A stretch of DNA of 9,294 nt, taken from an uncultured Bacteroidota bacterium. GTDB lineage: Bacteria > Bacteroidota > Bacteroidia > 2-12-FULL-35-15. The notes below the pieces were generated by a model, which had not been told where the DNA came from, made no database searches, and was given only the letters and a program-made list of their open reading frames with translations. Positions within the stretch are counted from its first letter, which is position 1, and every line of letters starts with the position of its first letter. Below are positions 1 to 7,269 of the stretch, piece after piece. Where the stretch lies: contig CAIRRW010000457.1 of the NCBI GenBank assembly GCA_903881065.1, positions 1 to 9,294 on the forward strand. Reading direction: 5' to 3'. A program made the position numbers and the translations under genes.

Positions 1-2
1 CA

Positions 3-116
3 TTTGCTTGGCTGGAAAGTTTTAGAAGGTTAAGTAAGGACTTTGAATATTTACTAGAATCAAGTCAAGCTATGATTTATTTAGCTTCCTTAAAATTATT
101 ATTAAATAAAATTTAA
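3..116 (+). CDS. IS5-family transposase, C-terminal end only (5' part lies outside the window)
   Basis: An open frame enters from the left edge and gives 37 residues before a TAA stop at 114-116. It begins FAWLESFRRLSKDFEYLLES and ends with a hydrophobic helix reading AMIYLASLKLLLNKI. The FAWL-x(3)-RRL-x-KD-(F/Y)-E-Y-x(3)-SS pattern followed by a short LxLLL helix is the usual C-terminus of IS5-group (DDE_Tnp_1) transposases. In this family the glutamate of the DDE triad lies close to this end, and it may be one of the Glu residues seen here. The catalytic Asp residues are outside the window, so intactness cannot be judged. The frame is clean to its natural stop, which fits either a complete insertion sequence or a recent remnant. 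The identification rests on motif recognition over a short stretch, but the pattern is distinctive. Confidence 0.8.
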   Translation, partial: FAWLESFRRLSKDFEYLLESSQAMIYLASLKLLLNKI

Positions 117-226
117 ACAGTTACTAAATATAAAACAATATAGGTAATCTCTCTATCACTAAATCATTCTATAATTTTACATCTTTGAAACTGAATACAA
201 TTTAACATCAAATTTATATTAGCTAA
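117..226. other. Intergenic stretch that should contain the right end of the insertion sequence
   Basis: These 110 bases separate the transposase stop from the phosphoesterase start. In IS5-type elements the right terminal inverted repeat usually lies within tens of bases of the transposase stop, so the boundary is probably here, possibly around AAACAG at 115-120. The left end is outside the window, so neither the inverted repeat nor a target duplication can be confirmed. A weak promoter-like CATCTTTG (180-187, one mismatch to TAnnTTTG) lies about 40 bases before the next gene, with no good -33 TTG. Confidence 0.35.
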
Positions 227-1492
227 ATGACTTTAACAATACGGATCATAATTGTCGGCATCCTTTTATTATTAATCGACTGGTATTTTTATCAGGCAGT
301 ATCTACAGTGTTCCGAGGTGCATCACTCGCCCGCAAAAACATTGCATTCTATATTTACTGGGGTTTTACAGTTGTTTCGTTCATTGTACTGCTCACCCCA
401 ATATTTTTTCCACTTAGTAACTGGCCTCAATATTTGCGCGTTTACCTTATTGCATTTATGGTAATGGTTATCATTTCAAAACTTATCGGGTCACTATTTC
501 TCCTGATGGATGATATCATTAGATTATTTAGATGGCTTGCTGGTTTAATCGCTAAACCTGTTGTCACTAATTCAGTTGCTCAAACTACCAATGGGAATAA
601 AATTTCGAGACTAATGTTTCTTAATTATGTTGCATTAGGTATGGCGGCATTACCATTTTCAAGTCTTATTTATGGAATGATTAATGGGGCTTATGATTAT
701 AAAGTACGGAAGTTAAAAGTAGTATTACCAAACCTTCCTGCTTCATTCAACGGCTTGAAAATTCTTCAGATTTCAGATATCCACTCAGGTAGTTTTTATT
801 CAACGAATCATGTTGCCGATGCTATAGAAATTATTTTAAAACAAAAAGCTGACATTATCTTTTTTACCGGTGATTTGGTAAACAACAGAGCTACAGAAAC
901 AGAACCTTTCATGGAGATATTCAGCCGAATAAAAGCACCAATGGGTGTTTATAGCATACTTGGCAATCATGATTACGGTGATTATGTGGAATGGGAAAGT
1001 GCCGAAGCGAAAGCAAAAAATCTGAATGATTTAAAACATATACATGCCAAAGTTGGCTGGAAACTCCTGATGAATGAACATGTGGCATTGCGAAAAGGCG
1101 AAGAAGAAATTGCCTTAATAGGTATTGAAAACTGGGGAGGTAAATTAAATTTCCCTAAATACGGCAACATGAAAAAAGCGTATACCGGCACCGAAAAATA
1201 TCCTGTAAAACTGCTGCTATCTCACGACCCTTCACATTGGAACAAGCAGGTAATACACCACTATAAAGATGTGGATATAACTTTCAGTGGGCATACCCAT
1301 GGTTTCCAGTTTGGGGTAGAAATACCCGGTTTTAAGTGGAGCCCGTCGCAATATGTCTATAAGCAATGGGCTGGTTTATATAAAGAAAACAATCAATACA
1401 TTTATGTTAACCGCGGCTTAGGATTCCTTGGCTATCCTGGCAGAGTAGGCATTCTTCCTGAAATAACAGTAATGGAATTAAGTAATGTATAG
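227..1492 (+). CDS. Membrane-anchored calcineurin-like metallophosphoesterase (YkuE/YaeI-like)
   Basis: This 421-residue protein is predicted to hydrolyse phosphoester bonds with a dinuclear metal centre. The N-terminal part has four hydrophobic segments at about 4-25, 38-62, 68-95 and 128-150. The catalytic domain spans about 163-418. All metallophosphoesterase blocks are visible: D184-x-H186 (QISDIHSG), GDLVN at 215-219, GNHD at 246-249, a SHD histidine at 333, and GHTHG at 355-359. The fold belongs to the group containing Bacillus YkuE and E. coli YaeI (a UDP-2,3-diacylglucosamine-type hydrolase), but a multi-pass N-terminus of this size is typical of uncharacterised Bacteroidota homologues, so the substrate is unknown. 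A lipid-linked or cell-envelope phosphoester is a reasonable guess. The ATG at 227 is chosen because it precedes the first membrane helix directly. The next gene starts 36 bases after the stop with no terminator between, so the two may be co-transcribed. Confidence 0.9.
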   Translation: MTLTIRIIIVGILLLLIDWYFYQAVSTVFRGASLARKNIAFYIYWGFTVVSFIVLLTPIFFPLSNWPQYLRVYLIAFMVMVIISKLIGSLFLLMDDIIRLFRWLAGLIAKPVVTNSVAQTTNGNKISRLMFLNYVALGMAALPFSSLIYGMINGAYDYKVRKLKVVLPNLPASFNGLKILQISDIHSGSFYSTNHVADAIEIILKQKADIIFFTGDLVNNRATETEPFMEIFSRIKAPMGVYSILGNHDYGDYVEWESAEAKAKNLNDLKHIHAKVGWKLLMNEHVALRKGEEEIALIGIENWGGKLNFPKYGNMKKAYTGTEKYPVKLLLSHDPSHWNKQVIHHYKDVDITFSGHTHGFQFGVEIPGFKWSPSQYVYKQWAGLYKENNQYIYVNRGLGFLGYPGRVGILPEITVMELSNV

Positions 1493-1528
1493 CTTGTAGA
1501 AGAAATCAAATTCTAAATTTATTAGCCA

Positions 1529-2614
1529 ATGGCAGACGCACTTAAAGATATGTTCAATAAAAAATTCTATGAGCATTTGGCTTTAGAATTTAATAAGATT
1601 GATAAGAACCTTCATCCCGATAAGTTTGTAAAGGATGTTATGTTGGATATTGATTCAATGTCACTGAATCAGCGTTTACGAAATACAACTGTAAAATTGA
1701 AAACACACCTGCCCGGAGACTATAAAAAGGCAGTTGATATACTAAATAAGGTAGCACCAACATTCAAATCGCATTATACTGCACTTATTTTCCCTGATTT
1801 TATTGGTCAATACGGACATGAGCATGTTGATTTATCTTTGGAAACGTTAAAATACTTAACTCAATTTGGTTCATCGGAATTTGCGATTCGTGAGTTTCTT
1901 AAACGTGATTTCAAAAAAACATTAAAGGTGATGAACAAGTGGGCAGAAGATAAAAACCACCATGTTAGGCGACTTGCAAGTGAAGGTAGCCGAGCGAGAT
2001 TGCCTTGGTCATTCAATCTGGATGAAGTAAATAGAAATCCATCTGTAACAAAATCCATTCTGGAAAAATTAAAATCAGATGAAGAGTTGTATGTTAAAAA
2101 ATCGGTTGCAAATCATCTGAATGATTTCTCAAAACATCACAGCGATTACTTGATTTCAGTATTGAGTAGTTGGGACAAATCAAATATACATACCGCCTGG
2201 ATTGTGAAACATGCCAGCAGAACACTAATAAAAGGAGGACATCCCGAATCGCTTGCATTATTTAATTTCGAGAAGAATGCGAAAGTACAAGTGAAGGATT
2301 TTAAACTATATAAAAGTAAAATAATATTGGGAGAAATTCTTCAATTTGATTTTGATATTGTTTCTGAAAAATCAACTACACAAAAACTCGTAATTGATTA
2401 TTCTGTTTACTTCCAAAAACATTCAGGAGAGATATTGCCGAAAGTTTTTAAGTTGAAAGAACTTCAGTTAAAACCAAAAGAAACAGTCCATATTAGTAAA
2501 TCGCACCGTTTTCAAGATTTTACAACACGAAAACATTTTGCCGGAAAACATTTTATAGAACTACTAATTAATGGAAAACGACATGATAAAAATGAATTTA
2601 TTCTGTCTGTTTAG
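1529..2614 (+). CDS. alkC: DNA alkylation repair glycosylase, AlkC type (HEAT-like repeats plus C-terminal Ig-like domain)
   Basis: This 361-residue protein is recognised as a DNA alkylation repair enzyme of the AlkC/AlkD HEAT-like repeat superfamily, which excises alkylated purines such as 3-methyladenine without flipping the base. Residues 1 to about 249 are alpha-helical repeats. They include the block HHVRRLASEGSRARLPW (144-160), which I associate with the AlkC branch and which contributes to the active-site and DNA-binding concave face. Glu152 sits inside it. Residues from about 250 to 361 change character to alternating beta strands (NAKVQVKDF, KLVIDYSVYF, KHFIELLING). This matches the Ig-like C-terminal domain known from some AlkC enzymes. 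There is no signal peptide, so it should act in the cytoplasm on the chromosome. It follows the phosphoesterase by 36 bases and shows no promoter box of its own. The gene symbol is by family resemblance and orthology is not proven. Confidence 0.85.
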   Translation: MADALKDMFNKKFYEHLALEFNKIDKNLHPDKFVKDVMLDIDSMSLNQRLRNTTVKLKTHLPGDYKKAVDILNKVAPTFKSHYTALIFPDFIGQYGHEHVDLSLETLKYLTQFGSSEFAIREFLKRDFKKTLKVMNKWAEDKNHHVRRLASEGSRARLPWSFNLDEVNRNPSVTKSILEKLKSDEELYVKKSVANHLNDFSKHHSDYLISVLSSWDKSNIHTAWIVKHASRTLIKGGHPESLALFNFEKNAKVQVKDFKLYKSKIILGEILQFDFDIVSEKSTTQKLVIDYSVYFQKHSGEILPKVFKLKELQLKPKETVHISKSHRFQDFTTRKHFAGKHFIELLINGKRHDKNEFILSV

Positions 2615-2639
2615 TTCAATTCTGTTTTATTTATTCTTA

Positions 2640-2647
2640 TAAATTTG
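2640..2647 (+). promoter_or_regulatory. Bacteroidota-type -7 promoter box TAAATTTG
   Basis: TAAATTTG matches TAnnTTTG exactly and ends 19 bases before the GTG start of the membrane protein, leaving a short leader. The -33 element is poor: only a TTC (2615-2617) lies at 22-base spacing. It suggests the third gene can be transcribed separately from the phosphoesterase-alkC pair. Confidence 0.45.
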
Positions 2648-2666
2648 CCCTTCTAATCTTTATTGT

Positions 2667-3674
2667 GTGAATAAAAAATCAATACAAATAGTTCAATACA
2701 TTCTTTTGCTTGCGATAGGAGTACTATTGTGCTGGTCGTTTTTTAGAAGCCTTAATTTTACGGAACTTAAACAGAACATAAACTCTGGTAACTTTTCATG
2801 GTTTTATGTGGTTATGGTTGTTTCGGTTATGGTTTATATAATAAGGGTGTTGCGCTGGCAAATGCTTATTAAAGCTATTGGTCACGAGGCAAAGTTCAGC
2901 AATGCGTTCGCAGCTTTATCAATAAGTTATTTTGTAAGTTTTGTTGTGCCTCGACTAGGTGAAGTTACACGATGCCTGTCAATAAAAAAGCAACACAATA
3001 TCCCATTCCTGGAGTTATTGGGTACAGTTATTATTGAACGGGCAATTGATATTGTAAGCTTAATAATTGTACTACTCCTTACTCTGCTTTTACAGTTTAA
3101 AATGATAATGGAATTTGCGAACCAAAATATAATCACTCCCTTTTATGAAGGTATCATTGTAAAAATAATTGCAGGTAACAGTAAAATATTAATAATTGCC
3201 CTCTCAATTTTATTAATCGCGATAACCTTTTTTTTATATTTCCGAAAATACATTCGCGAAAAGTCTCCTCGACTTTTGCTTCAATTTATTGATAGCTTAA
3301 AACACGGATTGGAAAGTATTGTGGAGCTAAAGCAAAAACGATTATTTATTTTTTATACTTTTTTAATCTGGGTTTGTTATTTCTTGATGACCTATTTTTG
3401 GTTCTTCGTTTTCAAAGAAACTTCAGTGCTTGGATGGGGCGCATGTCTTTCCATATTAAGCATTGGAACTATTGGGCGATCGGTGCCTATACAAGGCGGC
3501 GGAATGGGGGCCTATCATTTCCTGGTAACTAATGTAGCCATAATTTATGGTATCAGTGCATCTTTTGGCAAAACATTGGCTACACTTATACATGCAGGTC
3601 AAACGTTCTTTACCTTTGCAATGGGATTAGTTGGACTTCTTATTTTCTTTGTAAGTTACTGGCGTAATAAATAA
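2667..3674 (+). CDS. Flippase-like integral membrane protein, lysylphosphatidylglycerol synthase TM family (UPF0104)
   Basis: This 335-residue, strongly hydrophobic protein has about eight predicted membrane helices, starting at residues 6-25. Family hallmarks of the LPG_synthase_TM group (PF03706; related to the MprF flippase half and archaeal AglD-type proteins) are visible: VPRLGEVTR (P95-R-L-G), the ERAIDI block beginning at Glu124, and a glycine-rich PIQGGGMGAYHF segment beginning at Pro274. No soluble aminoacyl-transferase domain is attached, so it is not a complete MprF. A role in lipid or glycolipid handling in the inner membrane is an inference from the family. The start is GTG at 2667: the frame is closed by TAA at 2640-2642 and no in-frame ATG precedes the first helix. 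It has its own TAnnTTTG box just upstream, and a stem-loop with a T-run follows immediately. Confidence 0.85.
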   Translation: MNKKSIQIVQYILLLAIGVLLCWSFFRSLNFTELKQNINSGNFSWFYVVMVVSVMVYIIRVLRWQMLIKAIGHEAKFSNAFAALSISYFVSFVVPRLGEVTRCLSIKKQHNIPFLELLGTVIIERAIDIVSLIIVLLLTLLLQFKMIMEFANQNIITPFYEGIIVKIIAGNSKILIIALSILLIAITFFLYFRKYIREKSPRLLLQFIDSLKHGLESIVELKQKRLFIFYTFLIWVCYFLMTYFWFFVFKETSVLGWGACLSILSIGTIGRSVPIQGGGMGAYHFLVTNVAIIYGISASFGKTLATLIHAGQTFFTFAMGLVGLLIFFVSYWRNK

Positions 3675-3676
3675 CT

Positions 3677-3700
3677 TAATCTTTTAACGAAGATTATTTT
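3677..3700 (+). terminator. Probable intrinsic terminator after the membrane-protein gene
   Basis: TAATCTT (3677-3683) and AAGATTA (3690-3696) form a perfect 7-bp stem with a 6-base loop, followed directly by TTTT (3697-3700). It begins three bases after the stop codon at 3672-3674. The stem is AT-rich, so its strength is uncertain, but position and T-run fit. Confidence 0.5.
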
Positions 3701-3837
3701 ATCTATTTCATTTTATTATCATCACTCCTAAAGTAATCTATTTAGGGAATATAAAGCGAACATTTATAAGAGAATCAAGATATCTGCAGCTAGAGGCAAA
3801 TAGTAAAACGACCTCATAGGTATATTGACTATAAATA

Positions 3838-3856
3838 TTGTCTAAATTTAAGACAA
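3838..3856. repeat. Short inverted repeat upstream of the propeller gene
   Basis: TTGTCT (3838-3843) and AGACAA (3851-3856) are perfect 6-bp inverted arms around a 7-base AT spacer, about 80 bases before the ATG at 3938. It could be an operator for a dimeric regulator or a chance hairpin. The rest of the 263-base gap (3675-3937) shows no gene. Confidence 0.3.
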
Positions 3857-3908
3857 CACTTTATCTGATTGATAATTTATTATAAATGTTTACCATTTCA
3901 ATTATTCT

Positions 3909-3920
3909 AATTATCTTGCA
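3909..3920 (+). promoter_or_regulatory. Weak candidate promoter box before the propeller gene
   Basis: AATTATCTTGCA resembles the Bacteroidota -7 region TATCTTTGCA with one T missing, and lies 17 bases before the ATG at 3938. No convincing -33 TTG is seen. Given as a candidate only. Confidence 0.25.
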
Positions 3921-3937
3921 TACTTAATTCCAACCTT

Positions 3938-6900
3938 ATGTTTAGAAAAACAATTTACCTCACAACATTTACTTTTATACTACTAACTGCTGATTCTTAT
4001 GCACAGGATTGGATAAAAAAGATGCAAGACCCTTCTGTTAATTTTTATGATGTTCAGAAATCATTTAACAAGTATTGGAAAAAAGAAGAACGCAATGAAA
4101 AATTAAAAAGTCTATTTATAAAAAGAAAGAAAACTGAAAAGGAGAATGAAGGATACATGATGTACAAACGCTGGGAAGCTAAAATCGAGCCACGTGTTTA
4201 TCCTTCTGGAGACAGATCATTGATTAATTTGGGAAACAATGAAATTGAAAAAATTATTACCCACCCGGCAGACAAGAGTCTACGTATGGCTGGAGGTAAC
4301 TGGGTTTCAATGGGTGCTTCAATTATCCCTTCAAATGGTGGTGGGGCTGGCAGATCAAACTGTGTTCGTTTTTCTCCTAGTAATTCCAACAAAATTTTTG
4401 CCGGTGCACCTTCCGGTGGTTTATGGCAATCACCAGATGGAGGTAATACTTGGAGTACTACCACAGATGATTTGCCAACACTTGGCGTAAGTGATATAGC
4501 AATTGACCCTGTTAATAGTAATATTATGTACGCTGCTACAGGTGATGCGGATGCTTCAGATTCCTATAGTGTAGGTGTTCTCAAATCAATTGATGGTGGT
4601 TTAACATGGAACATTACCGGTTTGAATTTTTCAATTCTGCAAACTCGAATGGCAGGAAGAGTTTTAATAAATCCGAATGACCATACAATGATTTTTGCAG
4701 GAGCAAGTACTGGAATATATAAATCAACAGATTCGGGTATTACATGGGTAAGAGTTTCAAACCAAGGAAATATTCGAGATATGGAATTCAAGCCAGGCGA
4801 CCCTTCAGTTATCTATGCAGCTTCCGACGGAAATTATTTAAAATCAACAGATACAGGTAATTCCTTTTCAAATACTGCAACTGGTTTACCTGCCGGTAAT
4901 GCAGTAACTCGCTTGGCATTAGCTGTTACCCCTGCTAACCCTGCAATGGTTTATGCCTTATACTGTAATACTTCAAGTACCTTTTATGGTGTTTATCGGT
5001 CTACGGATTCTGGAAATACATTTACAATGCAAGCCAATACTCCTAATATGTTGGGCTACGACCCTGATGGGATGGATACAGGAGGAGCCGGATGGTATAC
5101 ATTATCAATTGCGGCTTCTCCATTTAATGCAAACGAAGTGGCTATAGGAGGTGTTAATGTATGGATGACTTATGATGGGGGACAAAGTTGGAGTTGTGTT
5201 GCTCATTGGTATGGCGCTAATGGATTGCCATATGTTCATGCAGATATTCATGACTTGATTTATCGTGCCGATGGTTCATTGTTTGCTGGCTGTGACGGTG
5301 GAGTTTTTGAATCGGACGATCATGGCAGCAGTTGGATGGATAAGAGTAGTGGCATGCAGATAGGTGAAATGTATCGGCTGGGTTGTTCTGCTACTGATGC
5401 AAATTTGGTGATTCAAGGCTGGCAGGATAATGGATGTAATTTATATAATAATAACATCTGGTCATATGTAATTGGTGGCGACGGAATGGAATGTTTCATT
5501 GACTGGAGTGATCCAAATTATATGTATGGTGAATATCAGAATGGTGGATTACAAGCCTCTTCAGACGGAGGTGTTTCATTTAACGATATTTCATCATCAA
5601 GTATAACTGAAACAGGAAATTGGATTACTCCTTGGTGTCAGGATCCAATTACACCACAAACATTATATGCAGGATACACCAATGTATGGAAAACTACTAA
5701 TAGGGGAGCCACGTGGAATCCTATTTCATCATTTAATTCAAATGGTATTAGTTGCCTTGCTGTTGCGCATTCAAATCCAAATTATATTTATGCTGTATCA
5801 GACGCTATTATATATAAAACGATTAACGGAGGAACTAGCTGGACTCAGTTTAGTATCCCACTAAATTCAGGTAGTATTAGTTACCTTACAGTAAGTGCTA
5901 CCAATCCTCAACTGATATGGGCAAGTATTTCGGGATATTACCCAACGAGTAAAGTATTTAAGTCAACTGATGGAGGAGCTACGTGGACTAACCTTACTCT
6001 TAATCTTCCTAACTTACCGGTTAACTGTATTGTGAATCAAACAGGGACAGCCGATGGGGTTTATGTTGGCACAGATTTAGGTGTATATTATACTGACAAC
6101 ACAAATGCAACATGGATGCCTTTCTCCAATGGGTTACCCAATGTTACAATTGATGAGTTGGAAATTCAATATGGAAGCAACAAGTTGCGTGCTGCTACTT
6201 TCGGGCGAGGATTATGGGAAACAACAATTAATAATCCCTCCTCAACTTTACCATTTGCCAATTTTGCAGGTGATACATTAAGCGGGTGTCCTGGTTTCGT
6301 TGTTCATTTTTATGATAGTACTCAGCATTCTCCAACATCATGGTTATGGCGTTTCCCTGGAGGAACACCTTCTTCCTCGACGCTGCGAAACCCTGTAATT
6401 ACTTACAATACAGCAGGAACATATAATAATGTTTCACTTGCGGTTACCAATTCGTCAGGCACCGATTCTGTTACCAAAATGTCCTATATTGCTGTAAGTG
6501 CTGGTGTAAAGCCAATAATAACGTATACTGGTAATGACACATTATGTTCCGGACAGCATGTACAGCTCTTTTCGAGTGCTGCCAATACTTATCATTGGAT
6601 TCCAAATAATCAGAATAGCCAACAGATTATTGTAACACATACTGGAAGTTACTCTGTGATTACGACAGATGTTTTCAATTGCGCAAGCACTTCAAACCCC
6701 GTAAATATTACTGTGATGCAATCACCTGCATCCCCTGTTATTACAGAACATGGAGATACATTGTTTTCGAGTTCGGTAACAAACAATCAATGGTTTGTAA
6801 ATGGCAATATTGTTATCGGGGCTACCAATTCATTCTATATTGCAACAAATGGAGGCGATACTTATTCTGTAACCGTAAAAGACAGTTCAGGATTTTGCAG

Positions 6901-7201
6901 AGCTACCTCTAATCTTTTTGTTGGCATTAATGAGATTAATGAGATAGGTATATCTTATTCTTTATTTCCAAATCCTGCAAATTCAAATATAACACTGATA
7001 ATAGAAAATACTGGCTCCGATAATATTACGGTATCGATTACAGACGTTTTAGGTAAACAGGTTTATTCAACTGATTTTACATCAGGAAATGGAAGTAAGG
7101 AAATGACGATTGACTTGACTAATTTTTCAAAGGCTGTTTATTTCCTTACAATAATGAATTCAAAAGGCAAGGTGGTTAAAAAACTTATTGTTTCTCAATA
7201 A
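3938..7201 (+). CDS. Large secreted Asp-box beta-propeller protein with PKD, Ig-like segments and T9SS type A sorting domain
   Basis: This is a 1087-residue exported protein. A signal peptide covers residues 1-22 (cleavage after SYA before QDW). A charged 25-90 region includes VNFYDVQKSFNKYW and KRWEAKIEPRVYPSGDR; I recall similar N-termini on Bacteroidota T9SS cargo. Residues about 110-765 carry repeated Asp-boxes (S-x-D-x-G-x-x-W), beginning near 165, 217, 263, 303, 355, 411, 459, 541, 586, 628 and 676. That count fits one or two sortilin/BNR-like propellers. A PKD domain follows (about 772-855, with the WRFPGGTP turn), then two Ig-like segments (about 856-1000). The C-terminus (about 1003-1087, FPNPANS, DVLGKQVY, KAVYFLTI, KKLIVSQ) is a T9SS type A sorting domain. 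The protein should cross the outer membrane and be anchored on the surface or released. GH74 enzymes share this fold, but I see no secure catalytic signature, so binding or adhesion is as likely as hydrolysis. Confidence 0.88.
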   Translation: MFRKTIYLTTFTFILLTADSYAQDWIKKMQDPSVNFYDVQKSFNKYWKKEERNEKLKSLFIKRKKTEKENEGYMMYKRWEAKIEPRVYPSGDRSLINLGNNEIEKIITHPADKSLRMAGGNWVSMGASIIPSNGGGAGRSNCVRFSPSNSNKIFAGAPSGGLWQSPDGGNTWSTTTDDLPTLGVSDIAIDPVNSNIMYAATGDADASDSYSVGVLKSIDGGLTWNITGLNFSILQTRMAGRVLINPNDHTMIFAGASTGIYKSTDSGITWVRVSNQGNIRDMEFKPGDPSVIYAASDGNYLKSTDTGNSFSNTATGLPAGNAVTRLALAVTPANPAMVYALYCNTSSTFYGVYRSTDSGNTFTMQANTPNMLGYDPDGMDTGGAGWYTLSIAASPFNANEVAIGGVNVWMTYDGGQSWSCVAHWYGANGLPYVHADIHDLIYRADGSLFAGCDGGVFESDDHGSSWMDKSSGMQIGEMYRLGCSATDANLVIQGWQDNGCNLYNNNIWSYVIGGDGMECFIDWSDPNYMYGEYQNGGLQASSDGGVSFNDISSSSITETGNWITPWCQDPITPQTLYAGYTNVWKTTNRGATWNPISSFNSNGISCLAVAHSNPNYIYAVSDAIIYKTINGGTSWTQFSIPLNSGSISYLTVSATNPQLIWASISGYYPTSKVFKSTDGGATWTNLTLNLPNLPVNCIVNQTGTADGVYVGTDLGVYYTDNTNATWMPFSNGLPNVTIDELEIQYGSNKLRAATFGRGLWETTINNPSSTLPFANFAGDTLSGCPGFVVHFYDSTQHSPTSWLWRFPGGTPSSSTLRNPVITYNTAGTYNNVSLAVTNSSGTDSVTKMSYIAVSAGVKPIITYTGNDTLCSGQHVQLFSSAANTYHWIPNNQNSQQIIVTHTGSYSVITTDVFNCASTSNPVNITVMQSPASPVITEHGDTLFSSSVTNNQWFVNGNIVIGATNSFYIATNGGDTYSVTVKDSSGFCRATSNLFVGINEINEIGISYSLFPNPANSNITLIIENTGSDNITVSITDVLGKQVYSTDFTSGNGSKEMTIDLTNFSKAVYFLTIMNSKGKVVKKLIVSQ
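6926..6943 (+). repeat. Tandem 9-base duplication in the linker before the sorting domain
   Basis: ATTAATGAG occurs twice head to tail, encoding INEINE in the short linker between the last Ig-like segment and the T9SS sorting domain. The repeat keeps the frame and lies in a flexible region, so it is probably a harmless slippage duplication. Confidence 0.6.
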
Positions 7202-7230
7202 AATGTTCGTTGCTTGTTGTTTGAAAGAAC

Positions 7231-7256
7231 TATTATTCATTTCACTTTGAATAATA
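7231..7256. terminator. Stem-loop between convergent genes, possible bidirectional terminator
   Basis: TATTATTCA (7231-7239) and TGAATAATA (7248-7256) form a perfect 9-bp stem with an 8-base loop, within the 68-base gap between the converging stops at 7201 and 7270. No strong T-run follows on either strand, and the stem is almost all A-T, so termination is inferred mainly from position. Confidence 0.4.
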
Positions 7257-7269
7257 TTAAATACAAATC

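Noticed and set aside
115..126. Exact right end of the insertion sequence at AAACAG with a TTA or CTAA target duplication
   Set aside because: The left end is outside the window, so no inverted-repeat pair or duplication can be shown.
982..1191. Minus-strand open frame inside the phosphoesterase
   Set aside because: It is opposite the catalytic domain, including the region after GNHD, with no motif of its own.
4198..4464. Minus-strand open frame of 88 codons inside the propeller gene
   Set aside because: It is fully opposite a gene with clear repeated domains, and its translation is proline-rich low-information sequence typical of an antisense shadow.
4586..5985. Apparent DNA repeats such as AAATCAACAG plus GATxxxGG units
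   Set aside because: These are codon-level echoes of the repeated Asp-box motifs in the propeller blades, not a CRISPR array or mobile repeat; spacing is irregular and set by the protein fold.
6679..6912. Plus-strand frame of 77 codons within the propeller gene in another frame
   Set aside because: The main frame continues through it with Ig-like segments and a sorting domain; the alternative is cysteine- and tyrosine-rich shadow sequence.
3938..7201. Assignment as a GH74 xyloglucanase
   Set aside because: Asp-box propellers are shared by many non-enzymes and I could not identify a secure catalytic pair, so only the fold is claimed.
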